The translations under genes were made by a program, and so were the position numbers. The notes beneath the pieces are model-generated. The model saw nothing but the letters and a program-made list of their open reading frames with translations, was not told the DNA's origin and ran no database searches. 17,396 nt of DNA from an uncultured Collinsella sp. Its GTDB lineage: Bacteria; Actinomycetota; Coriobacteriia; Coriobacteriales; Coriobacteriaceae. The stretch spans positions 1 through 17,396 of the forward strand of contig CAUDVX010000035.1 of NCBI GenBank assembly GCA_958452935.1. The letters are read 5' to 3'. Shown piece after piece: positions 1-8,000 of this stretch; the first letter of the stretch is position 1; each line of letters opens with the position of its first letter.

Positions 1-64
1 CGATGCTGCCCCACATAAGCGCGGCGATCAGCACCAGCACATAGCCCAGATTGCTTTTCTTCAA
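1..64 (-). CDS. Probable EamA/DMT-family permease, N-terminus only
   Basis: Only the first 21 codons are inside the window. They read MKKSNLGYVLVLIAALMWGS and then I: a short basic start followed by a hydrophobic helix ending in the W-G-S motif usual at the first membrane segment of EamA (DMT superfamily) permeases. The start is taken as TTG at 64-62 because a GAGGAGG ribosome binding site lies six bases upstream (about 71-77) and no ATG fits. The substrate cannot be told from this piece. The gene lies downstream of the FrlB-like gene on the same strand, but two inverted repeats and a possible promoter separate them. The family call is an inference from a short stretch. Confidence 0.55.
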   Translation of the reverse strand, partial: MKKSNLGYVLVLIAALMWGSI

Positions 65-105
65 CGCAGCCTCCTCGGTGTTGTTTCCAATATGTTTCAC
101 ACTAC

Positions 106-132
106 GTTATAGTCGTTATATACATTTTTCAA
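106..132 (-). promoter_or_regulatory. Possible promoter of the DMT-type gene
   Basis: On the minus strand a TTGAAA box (132-127) is followed after 15 bases by TATAAC (111-106), within an AT-rich stretch that stands out from the GC-rich surroundings. The spacing is short, so this is a weak call. It lies about 40 bases upstream of the TTG start and on the far side of the inverted repeats from the FrlB-like gene. Confidence 0.3.
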
Positions 133-153
133 GACACAAATCGCCGAACGGAA

Positions 154-243
154 AAATGATCCGCTGGGGACGGAGGAAAACGGATCACTGAGGGGCTGGT
201 CTGAGTCAGTGATCCGTTTTCCTCCGTCCCCAGCGGATCATTT
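154..243. repeat. Perfect 38-bp inverted repeat, 14-base loop
   Basis: Arms 154-191 and 206-243 are exact reverse complements around a 14-base loop (192-205). Each arm itself contains TGATCCG and CGGATCA at opposite ends around a purine-rich core (CTGGGGACGGAGGAAAA), so the structure is nested. On minus-strand RNA the stem ends in a run of U (complement of 152-156), so it could terminate transcription from the FrlB-like gene. There is no coding frame or transposase. A dispersed REP/MITE-like repeat is the likeliest identity, but only one copy is in this window. Confidence 0.85.
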
Positions 244-247
244 GGCT

Positions 248-312
248 GTTGCGGTGAAATAGTTCCTAAATAGAGGCTTCAGGCCCCCAAACAGGAACTA
301 TTCCACCGCAAC
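248..312. repeat. 20-bp inverted repeat, 25-base loop
   Basis: Arms 248-267 and 293-312 pair at 19 of 20 positions around a 25-base loop. The single mismatch (257/303) is A-C on the plus strand but becomes G-U on minus-strand RNA, so the hairpin is fully paired when read through from the FrlB-like gene. No U run follows, so it is not a standard terminator. Its sequence is unrelated to the 38-bp repeat next to it. Confidence 0.75.
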
Positions 313-348
313 TTATGAGGACATCGAGCTGTTAGGCCGCTCTATCCC

Positions 349-1341
349 CTAGTAATCGAGCTTCCACATGTAGCGGCGCGTCATGTAGTCCTTGTGGGTG
401 ACGGCAGAGAGTGCGCGCATATACACGTTGTTGAGGATCGGGGCAAAGATCAGGTGGTTGAAGTACTCGCTCACGCTGTCCTTGATGTCGTTGAGGCCGA
501 GTTCCTTGGCGTCGAGCTGATAGACGCGCTCGCCGCCGTACTGGTTGACAAAGCGGATACCGCGCTCGTCGTTGCAGCGGCTGCGGCCGACGCTGATGAG
601 CTGGAACAGCGAGGTGCGCTTGTCCAGGATCTCGAAGGGGCCATGGAAGAAGTCGCAGGTGTTGATGGTGCAGGAGTCGATCTGCAGCATCTCCTGCACG
701 TTGCAGATGCTAAAGACGTAGGCGGCACCAAAGAGCGGACCCTGAGCCATCACGTTGATGCAGGGCTTGTCGGCGTTCTGCTCGGCCCACTTGGCGGCGA
801 GCGGACGGGTGTACTCGACGGCCTTGCGATAGATGGGGTCGACCAAGTCGAAGGCGGCCATAGCGGTCTCGTACTCGGCATAGCCCTCGGTCTGCTGCGT
901 AAGCTCCATGGCGATCATGGTCACGACGGCGGAGTTGGTGCGGCCCATGCAGGACTCGTCGACGGCCAGGCTGTCGTACTGGATCTTGTAGTCGCAGACC
1001 TCGGTGAGACCGGACTCGTCAACATAGATGGCGATGGTGCTGGCGCCGTGGTCCTTGGCGACCTGAGCGGCGACGATGGTCTCCTTGGTGCCGCGCATGG
1101 ACACGACGACAGCCAGGGTGTTCTCGTTGACGTAGGCCGGGGTGGCGTGCACAAACTCGTTGCTGGTGTAGCTGGAGCTCACGACCTGCGTGGCCTCGTG
1201 CTCCATAAAGTACTGAGCAGGATAGTTGCCGCCGTTGGATCCGCCGGCGCCAATCCACACGACGCGCTTGACGCCGCCCTTGTCTGCCTTGTCAGCCAAA
1301 ACCTGGGAGACGACATCCTTAACCTGTTCCTGAGTAGTCAT
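349..1341 (-). CDS. SIS-domain sugar-phosphate deglycase/isomerase, FrlB-like
   Basis: A 330-residue two-SIS-domain protein of the FrlB/FraB type, cytosolic enzymes that split 6-phosphorylated Amadori compounds such as fructoselysine 6-phosphate into glucose 6-phosphate and the amino acid. Seen: a GAGGS phosphate loop at 31-35, a second sugar-phosphate site SMRGTKE at 81-87, and E217 with H233 in CDFFHGPFEI. The 16-residue Glu-His spacing equals the catalytic pair of E. coli FrlB. The C-terminus TRRYMWKLDY resembles that of FrlB (RRYYGGLVEY). The ATG has an AGAAAGG site about ten bases upstream. A divergent HutC-type regulator sits beside it, as is usual for sugar-catabolic genes. No matching kinase or PTS gene is in the window, so the substrate (fructoselysine, glucoselysine or another) is open. 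Confidence 0.8.
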   Translation of the reverse strand: MTTQEQVKDVVSQVLADKADKGGVKRVVWIGAGGSNGGNYPAQYFMEHEATQVVSSSYTSNEFVHATPAYVNENTLAVVVSMRGTKETIVAAQVAKDHGASTIAIYVDESGLTEVCDYKIQYDSLAVDESCMGRTNSAVVTMIAMELTQQTEGYAEYETAMAAFDLVDPIYRKAVEYTRPLAAKWAEQNADKPCINVMAQGPLFGAAYVFSICNVQEMLQIDSCTINTCDFFHGPFEILDKRTSLFQLISVGRSRCNDERGIRFVNQYGGERVYQLDAKELGLNDIKDSVSEYFNHLIFAPILNNVYMRALSAVTHKDYMTRRYMWKLDY

Positions 1342-1379
1342 CGTGCATCAGCCTTTCTTCTCGTTTGATGCTCTCGATG

Positions 1380-1414
1380 GCATACAAGTTACATACATGT
1401 TTTGGTTATGTCGA
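1380..1414 (-). promoter_or_regulatory. Promoter of the FrlB-like gene overlapped by operator copy 1
   Basis: Minus-strand boxes TCGACA (1414-1409) and TAACTT (1391-1386) stand 17 bases apart; the -35 fits well, the -10 poorly. The 18-mer GCATACAAGTTACATACA at 1380-1397 covers the -10. It matches 17 of 18 bases of a second copy at 1519-1536. Read on the minus strand it holds TGTAT twice, 11 bases (one helical turn) apart. A reversed half site TTGTATGC lies at 1419-1426. Binding here by the neighbouring GntR protein would block the promoter. The role is inferred. Confidence 0.5.
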
Positions 1415-1518
1415 CTAGTTGTATGCTATATTTGACTTAGTAATTTAGCTGGCGTGATTCTCGACAATCCGTTACCAGCGGTTTTGTTGTCATGTTGGAT
1501 ACATGCTTGGTTCGGTAA

Positions 1519-1536
1519 GCATACAAGTTAGATACA
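1519..1536. promoter_or_regulatory. Operator copy 2, just before the regulator gene
   Basis: GCATACAAGTTAGATACA, identical to 1380-1397 except for one base. It ends ten bases before the regulator's ATG and abuts its weak AGG ribosome binding site, which suggests the regulator also represses itself. That both copies flank the divergent intergenic region supports a shared operator; the binding protein is inferred from position. Confidence 0.55.
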
Positions 1537-1546
1537 GGTTGATCGA

Positions 1547-2269
1547 ATGAGCACTTCGTCGAAAAAGAACTTGGCCCAATACGAGCGCTTGGCGGGTACG
1601 CTTCGCGACCGCATCGCCGCCGGCATCTACGCACGCGGAGACAAGCTGCCGTCCGAGATGGAGCTCATGGACGAATCGGGGCTGTCGCGCAGCACCGTGC
1701 GCCACGCCCTTAAGGTGCTCGTTGATGAGGGCCTGGTGCGCACCGAGCGCGGGCGTGGCGCCTTTGTGGCCGACACGCCCGCGCTCCACGAGAACAACCT
1801 AGTGTTTTCGAGCTATACCAAGCAGGTCGAAGGCCAGGGCATGAAGCCCACCACGCGCACCGTGGACTCGGGTTTTGCCAAGGCGGCCGGCAGCATAGCT
1901 AAGTTCTTTGATGCCGCCGTGGGCAGCAAGCTCGTCAAACTTGTCCGCCTGCGTTATCTGGACGATGCGCCGTTGTGCCTGGAGACCACCTATCTGCCGC
2001 CAAGCTTTGAGGCGCTCATCGATCGCGATATCAACGGTTCACTCTACGCCACGCTGCGCCAAGAATTCCATCGCGCGCCGGCACAGGGACATAAGACCTT
2101 TGAGGTGTGCTATGCCTCGCAAAACGAGGCGTTTTTGCTCAACGTTGAGCGCGGGCAGGCGCTGATCCTGATCACCGACTACGTCTACGACACTGACGGC
2201 CGCCCGCTCCATGTCTCCAAGCGCATCCAGCGCACCGACCGCGCCAAATACACCGAGCCCATCGGCTAA
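1547..2269 (+). CDS. GntR-family regulator, HutC subfamily (wHTH + UTRA)
   Basis: A 240-residue DNA-binding regulator. Residues 10-75 form the GntR winged helix (YERLAGTLRDRIAAGIYARG, then LPSEMELMDESGLSRSTVR and the wing GLVRTERGRGAFV). Residues 90-235 are a UTRA ligand domain of the HutC type, the kind that senses sugar phosphates or amino-acid-like effectors. It is the only clear plus-strand gene and is divergent from the FrlB-like gene, so it most likely controls that gene and binds its substrate or product. Paired 18-bp operator candidates lie in the intergenic region. The ribosome binding site is weak (AGG about eight bases before the ATG), in keeping with a low-level regulator. It ends seven bases from the end of the convergent acetyltransferase gene, with no terminator between. 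Confidence 0.9.
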   Translation: MSTSSKKNLAQYERLAGTLRDRIAAGIYARGDKLPSEMELMDESGLSRSTVRHALKVLVDEGLVRTERGRGAFVADTPALHENNLVFSSYTKQVEGQGMKPTTRTVDSGFAKAAGSIAKFFDAAVGSKLVKLVRLRYLDDAPLCLETTYLPPSFEALIDRDINGSLYATLRQEFHRAPAQGHKTFEVCYASQNEAFLLNVERGQALILITDYVYDTDGRPLHVSKRIQRTDRAKYTEPIG

Positions 2270-2276
2270 CCTGTCC

Positions 2277-2867
2277 CTAAATGGTAGGTTTGGGGAGGTC
2301 GGGGAACCAGGTTGGTTTGGGTTGGTTGGGCGTGCGCTCGGCTAAGACCAACTCCATCCAGCACATGTCGTACCAGCGGCCGAATTTTTGGGCGCAGCGG
2401 TCAAAGGCGCCCACCAGGCGGTAGCCCATATGGGCATGGAAATCCTGACTGTTGTGCGTCAGATACTCGTCGTCCTTGTCGTGCGGCACGGCGATGAGGG
2501 CGCACATATTGGTGATGCCCATCGCGATCAGACATTGCTTGAGTGCATCGTGCAACTTGCGGCCCAGCCCGCCGTGGCGCACGTCGCGCGCCAGGTAGAT
2601 CGATGTCTCGACCGACCAGTCGTATGCCTCGCGGCTGTTAAGCGGACTCACATAGGCATAGCCTACCGGACGCCCGTCCAGCTCCATCACCAGATACGGA
2701 TAGCGCTTGAGCGTGCGCTCGATACGCCCGGCGAACTCCTCAACGCTCGGCACCTCGTATTCGCAGGTAATCGCCGTCTGGCGCACATACGGCTCATAGA
2801 TGGCAAGCAACGCCGGCGCGTCTTCGGGCGTCGCCAGGCGAATCGTCGGCTCGGACATCTCGGTCAT
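2277..2867 (-). CDS. GNAT N-acetyltransferase, phosphinothricin-acetyltransferase type
   Basis: A 196-residue single-domain GNAT enzyme, using acetyl-CoA to acetylate an amino group of a small molecule. Seen: the acetyl-CoA loop R97-H-G-G-L-G102, and the block typical of the PAT/MnaT branch, AYDWSVETSIYLARDVRHGG, followed by DEYLTHNSQDFHAHMGYR and FGRWYDMCWME. Relatives acetylate phosphinothricin or methionine sulfone/sulfoximine; the natural substrate here is unknown. The start is the ATG at 2867, preceded by GGGGGAGAAGG; an upstream in-frame start eight codons earlier lacks a good site. The C-terminal tail is rich in Pro, Lys and Trp (PKPTWFPDLPKPTI). The gene lies downstream of the aldolase gene, after a terminator. 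Confidence 0.85.
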   Translation of the reverse strand: MTEMSEPTIRLATPEDAPALLAIYEPYVRQTAITCEYEVPSVEEFAGRIERTLKRYPYLVMELDGRPVGYAYVSPLNSREAYDWSVETSIYLARDVRHGGLGRKLHDALKQCLIAMGITNMCALIAVPHDKDDEYLTHNSQDFHAHMGYRLVGAFDRCAQKFGRWYDMCWMELVLAERTPNQPKPTWFPDLPKPTI

Positions 2868-2883
2868 ACAACCCTTCTCCCCC

Positions 2884-2926
2884 AAAAGCAAAGGCCACCC
2901 TGCGCCAAACCCGGCGCAAGGCGGCC
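2884..2926 (-). terminator. Rho-independent terminator after the aldolase gene
   Basis: On the minus strand GCCGCCTTGCGCC and GGCGCAGGGTGGC fold with two imperfect positions around a short loop, followed by TTTGCTTTT. It stands 20-60 bases after the stop of the threonine aldolase gene and just before the ribosome binding site of the acetyltransferase, so the latter depends on read-through or on a promoter inside this stretch. Confidence 0.75.
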
Positions 2927-2944
2927 CCTCGTCATTACATCAGG

Positions 2945-3970
2945 CTACAGGACAGCCGCCAGCGCATCGATGTCCTCCTGCGTCGTGGCCCAGCTGGTGC
3001 AAAAACGCACCACCGTGTGGGTGTCATCGTACTTTTCCCAGTACTCGATCGAGGCATGCTCGCGAATGCGGGCCATATCCTCGTTGGGCAGAATCACGAA
3101 CTGCTGATTCGTGGGCGTCTCCAAGAAGAACTGGTAGCCGCGTTCGTGCAGCACACGACGCAGCGCCTGAGCGGTCTCAATCGCCTGGCGACCAATCTCA
3201 AAATACAGGCCATCGGTAAAGAGCGCCTCAAACTGGACGCCCGTCAGGCGGCCCTTGGCAAGCAGTGCGCCGTGCTGCTTAATGCGCGGAATGGGATGCG
3301 CCGGAGCGTGCATGCCGCAAAACACCACGGCCTCGCCGCAGAGCGCGCCGCACTTGGTACCACCGATGTAGAACACGTCGCACAGCTGCGCCAGCTCGGG
3401 CAGGGTAATGTCGCACTCATCGGCCGCCAGCGCATAGGCCAGGCGGGCACCGTCCACAAACAGCGGAATCTCGCGCTTCTGGCACACTGCATGGATCGCC
3501 GCGAGCTCGGCCTTGGAGTACAGCGTGCCGTACTCAGTCGATAGGCTCACGTACACGGCGCCCGGGAACACCGTGTGCTCGTAGCTCTCGTTTTCGTAGA
3601 ACACCTGGATATAGTTCTCGAGGTCCTCGGCGTGCATCTTGCCCTCGTAGCCAGGGATGGTGAGCACCTTGTGGCCGCCAAACTCGATGGCACCCGCCTC
3701 GTGGCAGGCGACGTGGCCAGTCTCGGCAGCAACGACACCCTCGTAGGGCGCAAGCAGCATATCAATCACCGTCGCGTTGGCCTGCGTGCCGCCCACCAGA
3801 AAAAACACGTCGGCATCGGGGGCCTGGCAGGCCTCGCGAACAAGTTGCTTGGCGCGCTCGGTATGCGCATCGGTACCGTAGCCGGGCTGCGGCTCCATGT
3901 TGGTATCGACGAGCGCCTGCAGCACCGCCGGGTGTGCGCCGTGGGAATAATCGTTGTTGAACGCGAGCAT
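2945..3970 (-). CDS. Low-specificity L-threonine aldolase-type PLP enzyme
   Basis: A 341-residue fold-type I PLP protein of the beta-eliminating lyase/threonine aldolase family, which cleaves L-threonine or allo-threonine to glycine and acetaldehyde. Seen: N-terminal NNDYSHGAHPAVLQAL; the GGTQAN cofactor-phosphate loop at 60-65; H86 in ETGHVACHE, which stacks on PLP; D173 and R176 in FVDGARLAYA; the Schiff-base lysine K206 in YIGGTKCGALCGEA. Length is normal. ATG with AGAGAGGA six bases upstream. The PAP2 phosphatase gene ends 46 bases upstream on the same strand with no terminator between, so the two may share a transcript. Relatives can also act on phenylserine or be repurposed lyases, so threonine as substrate is family knowledge and not shown here. 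Confidence 0.88.
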   Translation of the reverse strand: MLAFNNDYSHGAHPAVLQALVDTNMEPQPGYGTDAHTERAKQLVREACQAPDADVFFLVGGTQANATVIDMLLAPYEGVVAAETGHVACHEAGAIEFGGHKVLTIPGYEGKMHAEDLENYIQVFYENESYEHTVFPGAVYVSLSTEYGTLYSKAELAAIHAVCQKREIPLFVDGARLAYALAADECDITLPELAQLCDVFYIGGTKCGALCGEAVVFCGMHAPAHPIPRIKQHGALLAKGRLTGVQFEALFTDGLYFEIGRQAIETAQALRRVLHERGYQFFLETPTNQQFVILPNEDMARIREHASIEYWEKYDDTHTVVRFCTSWATTQEDIDALAAVL

Positions 3971-4015
3971 GGCAATCCTCTCTTACCGGGTATCGGCCAG
4001 ATGATTCAAACGGAG

Positions 4016-4879
4016 CTATTGTACGCCGCTGGGATAGGCAATGCGCGCGGCAAGGCACTCAAGTGCCAGTACCAGAGCAAAACCGCAGCTCACGTCACTC
4101 AAAAAGTGCGCTCCGATCACGATGCGGCCAAACGCGACGAGCGCCGCGACCACAGCCGCCGTCCAAAAGACCACACGACGGCGCGACGGTTTTTCCTTAA
4201 AGGCTGCCGCGGGAAGCCCGGCGAGCATAAGGCCAATCGCCGCATGCGCGGTGTGCCCGCTCGCGAACGACTTGAACCCGTCCTTGATCACGCCGGCGGC
4301 GATATAGGTCCACTTGTCGGGATTGCCGATTACCCACCACGGCTGAAAAATGAGCCCCGGCGTGACCTCGATTACGCGCATGCGCGGGCGCGACCACAGC
4401 GGCTTGACGATCACGTTGAGGATGATGGCCTGGGCAACCCACACGGCAAGTACCATCAACGCCCAGCGCGTGAGCTCGTCGGACTCGGTCGTGCGCGTGA
4501 GGCGATAGACGATAAGGTTGGCGGCGATAACCAACACAAATGTCAGCACCAACTGAACAGCGATGAGTTTGCCGCCAACCTTCAGGGACGAGACGATCTC
4601 GTAGCCGGCCAGGCCAACATTGACGAGGATGCCGAGCACGGCGAGCCATTTGCTCCCCCTGGAATCAGGACGCACCGCGCGCACGAGCATAACGCCCGCG
4701 ATGCTCGCCGTCAGCTCGAACGGCAGCTCGCCGGCGGCCTCGATAAAGCGACCGTACATGCTGCCGATATTGAACAGCGCGCTCGAGATCTGATAATCGA
4801 AAAACGACCCAGCGAGCAGACAAAAGGCCAGGATGACCGCGATAGCAGCGGCATCTTTCTTATAGATATACCCGAACAT
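4016..4879 (-). CDS. PAP2-superfamily membrane phosphatase
   Basis: A 287-residue multi-pass membrane protein with the three PAP2 motifs: K159-P-L-W-S-R164-P, S207-G-H209 in FKSFASGHTAHA, and R252-x5-H258-x3-D262 in GRIVIGAHFLSDV. H209 and H258 are the expected phospho-acceptor and helper histidines; motif 2 has ASGH in place of the usual PSGH. Five to six hydrophobic helices are visible, four before motif 1. Members remove phosphate from phosphatidic acid, undecaprenyl diphosphate or other lipids on the outer face of the membrane. The start is the ATG at 4879, with GAAAGGAAAG directly upstream; an in-frame start 13 codons earlier has no such site. A promoter must lie in 4880-5094 or transcription comes from mfd. 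Confidence 0.88.
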   Translation of the reverse strand: MFGYIYKKDAAAIAVILAFCLLAGSFFDYQISSALFNIGSMYGRFIEAAGELPFELTASIAGVMLVRAVRPDSRGSKWLAVLGILVNVGLAGYEIVSSLKVGGKLIAVQLVLTFVLVIAANLIVYRLTRTTESDELTRWALMVLAVWVAQAIILNVIVKPLWSRPRMRVIEVTPGLIFQPWWVIGNPDKWTYIAAGVIKDGFKSFASGHTAHAAIGLMLAGLPAAAFKEKPSRRRVVFWTAAVVAALVAFGRIVIGAHFLSDVSCGFALVLALECLAARIAYPSGVQ

Positions 4880-4982
4880 ACTTTCCTTTCGGTCGAGCGG
4901 AGGGCGGTCAACCTGCAATGTGGGTGAGACGAAGATGGCTTTGTCCCGTAAATACCCTTACAGGTTGAGCATAAGTAAGCGA

Positions 4983-5080
4983 AAACGTTCCATTTGTGGC
5001 AAGGTGGCCCGAAGGAGGAGGGAAGCGTACTTGCGTACGCGACCGACGAGTGAGGGTCAGATTGCCCAAATGGGGCGTTT
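4983..5080 (+). other. Long-stem structured element between mfd and the PAP2 gene
   Basis: Arms 4983-5002 and 5062-5080 pair over 19 base pairs with one bulged T (4997). Two pairs are T-G on the plus strand (4988/5075, 4989/5074), so the stem is intact in plus-strand RNA but has two mismatches in minus-strand RNA. Inside are GGCCC (5006-5010) with GGGTC (5054-5058), again with a G-U on the plus strand, and an apical hairpin GCGTAC-TTGC-GTACGC (5025-5040). No T run follows on the plus strand; on the minus strand a short TTTT lies at the stem's base. It could be a small RNA, a repeat, or the decayed terminator of mfd. Confidence 0.45.
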
Positions 5081-5094
5081 GCAGCGTCGACCCG

Positions 5095-8000
5095 TTAGTC
5101 GTCGTCGCTCGCACCCAGCTGCTGCAGCAGCATGAGCGCCGCAGCCACCGGGCCGGTACCGTCGTTGGCGTCGAGACCGCGACCCAGGCCGCTGCCCGCA
5201 CCGGCGCCCGCCTTGTAGGGCACCGACAGCTTGCGGCTCTTGGGGAAGTTCACCGCGCCATAGCGAGTCTTAAGCTCAAAGGCCACCTTCTTGGGCACGT
5301 CGATGCCCAAAAACGTGATGCGGCCGCCACTGAGCGTGACGCTCTCGAGCCCCAAGCGCTCGCCACGGATACGGATGCGCGCGCGATTGAACAGGTTGAG
5401 CCCCGCCAACGGCAGCTCACCGTGCGCAGCCTCGGTCTCCTCCTGCACCTCGTCGATACTCTCCAGGTCCTCAGCAGCCGCGAGCTTACGGTACACGAGC
5501 ACGCGCTGGTCCACCGCCGGCAGGTACTCCTCGGACAAGAAGTAGTCGGCCGGCAGGTTGATGCCCACGCTCGCCGCCTCCACGCCGGCATCGTCATCGC
5601 CGCGCGCCTCGGCCACTGCCTGACCCAGCATCTGCGTAAACAGATCAAAGCCCACGCTCGACAGGTTGCCGTGCTGCTCGGCGCCCATGAGCGAGCCGGC
5701 ACCACGGATCTCCAGGTCACGCATGGCAATGCGCATGCCGCTGCCCAGGTCCTGGAACTCGGAAAGCGCGGTCAGGCGCGCCGTTGCCTCCTCGGTGAGC
5801 GGCAGCTCGCCCGGGAACATAAAGTACGCGTAGGCCTGCGTGGCAGAGCGGCCCACACGGCCCTTGAGCTGGTAGAGCTGCGCCAGGCCCAGGCGCTGCG
5901 AGTCCTCGATGATGAGCGTGTTGGCGGTCGCGTTGTCGATGCCGCTCTCCACGATGGTCGTGGCGATGAGCACGTCGATCTTTTTGGTCGCGAACTCAAT
6001 CATCACGTCCTCGACCTCGCGCGGGCTCATCTTGCCGTGTGCCACACCCACGCGCGCCTCGGGCGCGGCCTCGTGCACGCGCGCCACGGCATCGTCGATG
6101 GTCTTGACGCGGTTGGACACGTAATACACCTGACCACCGCGGCCCACCTCCAGGCGAATCGCCGCACTCACCACGTCGGGGTCGTACTCCCCCACGTGTA
6201 CGATCACGGGACGACGCCCGGTCGGCGGTGTGGTGATCAGGCTCATGTCGCGCACGCCGCTCGTGGCCATCTGCATGGTTCGCGGAATAGGCGTTGCCGA
6301 GAGCGTGAGCACGTCGATTTGTTCGCGCAGGTTTTTGAGCTGCTCCTTGTGCTGCACACCAAAGCGCTGCTCTTCGTCGATGATCACCAGGCCCAGGTTC
6401 TTGGGGTTCACATCGGCAGAAAGCAAGCGGTGCGTGCCGATGAGCACATCAATCGTGCCCTCGGCAAACGCCTTGAGCGCGCGCTTTTGCTGCGCCGGCG
6501 TGCGGAAGCGGCTGAGCACCTCGACCTCCAGGCCAAACGGGGCAAAGCGCTCAAAGAATGTCTCGTAGTGCTGTTGGGCCAGAATGGTCGTGGGGCAGAG
6601 CACCATGACCTGGCGGCCGGAGTCCACGCACTTAAAGGCCGCGCGCAGGGCGACCTCGGTCTTGCCAAAGCCCACGTCGCCGCACAGTAGACGGTCCATG
6701 GGCTTGGGTGCCTCCATGTCGGCCTTGATGTCGGCGATAGCCTCCAGCTGGTCGCGCGTCTCGTCGTAGGGGAAGCTCTCCTCCATCTCGATCTGCTCGG
6801 GCGTGTCGGGCGGACAGGCGATACCGGTAATCGACGAGCGGCGCGTATACAGGTCGACCAGGTCAAACGCCAGCTTTTTGGCATTCTTGCGCGCCTTGTT
6901 GGTAGCCCGCGTCCAGTCGGCGGTGTTGAGCCTGGTCAAGCGCGGTTTATCGCCGTCGGGACCAACATAGCGCGTAATGCGGTCAACCTGCTCCAGCGGC
7001 ACGTAGAGCTTGTCGCCATCGGCATATTCCAGCAAAAAGTAGTCGCGTTCCTTGCCGCCCACTTCCTGGCGCGCAATTTCGCTAAAGAGAGCGATACCGT
7101 GGGTAGCGTGCACCACGTAGTCGCCCGGCTTAAACGGGAAGGTGATCTGCGTAATGTCAACCTTGCGGCGGCTGCGCGCGCGGTTGGCATCCATGCGAGC
7201 GTTGAGGTCGGCGATCGAGAACACGGCCAAATTGGCGTCGGGCACCACCACGCCCTGCGGCAGGGCAGAGTCCACAAAGGTCACGCGCCCGCGCGAGATG
7301 GTGGGCACGGCGGCGCCGGCGGCAGCCTGCGCGGCGCCCGCCTCGAGCGAGCGGGCGTTGAGCGCGTCGGCGCGACGCTCGCGAATGGAAGCATGGGCCT
7401 CCTGGCGTGCGGCACGGTCGGCAGAATCCGCCGCTGCCACGCGTACGCGCTCGCCGATAGCGCCGGCATTTTCGGGCGCGGCGGTCAGCGATTCCTCAAA
7501 GGTAATGCCCTCGTCGCCAAAGGTGAGCTCCATCGACTCGCGCGCACCGCGGTCGGGGATGGCAAACACGCAGGCATAGCGCTTGCCCACGACCTCCTGG
7601 ATGCGCGTCATAAAACGGTTGTCCGAGCCTGCGATGGCAGGCTGCTCAATCTTGAGCTCGGCCGTCACCGCGCCGCCGGCACGGATGAGGCTCACATAGT
7701 TCAGGCGTTGCTGGGAGCCAAAGTCGAGTTGCTGGGCGCGCACGTACAGGCCGTCCAGACGGTCGACCCCCGCCTCGCCGGCACGCGCCTCGATATCCTC
7801 GTAGGCGCGCAGACAATCGTCGAACAGCGAGCGCGGCTCGGACAGCACCACGAGCGCCTTGCCGCTCACATGCGACAGCGGACTCACGGTCTGGCCGTAC
7901 ATCACCGGCAAAAAGCGGTCGAGCTCAGGCGTGACGATGCGCGCATCCACCATCTCGAGCAGCGCCGCTAACTTGCTGTCGTCCTGGCTGGCGCGGTAGA

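Noticed and set aside
154..312. Insertion sequence or CRISPR array in the left-end repeats
   Set aside because: No transposase frame, no target-site duplication that I can support, and no regular repeat-spacer pattern; only two unrelated palindromes.
394..1368. Plus-strand open frame (324 codons) opposite the FrlB-like gene
   Set aside because: It is low-complexity Val/Leu/Asp/Gly sequence antisense to a clear SIS protein; no ribosome binding site or motif.
3575..4927. Plus-strand open frame (450 codons) spanning the aldolase and PAP2 genes
   Set aside because: It crosses two well-supported minus-strand genes and the gap between them, with compositional signs of a shadow.
4996..6690. Long plus-strand open frame (564 codons) opposite mfd
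   Set aside because: It lies antisense to motif-bearing Mfd sequence, is full of His/Arg/Ala/Leu typical of reverse-strand reading of GC-rich genes, and has no domain of its own.
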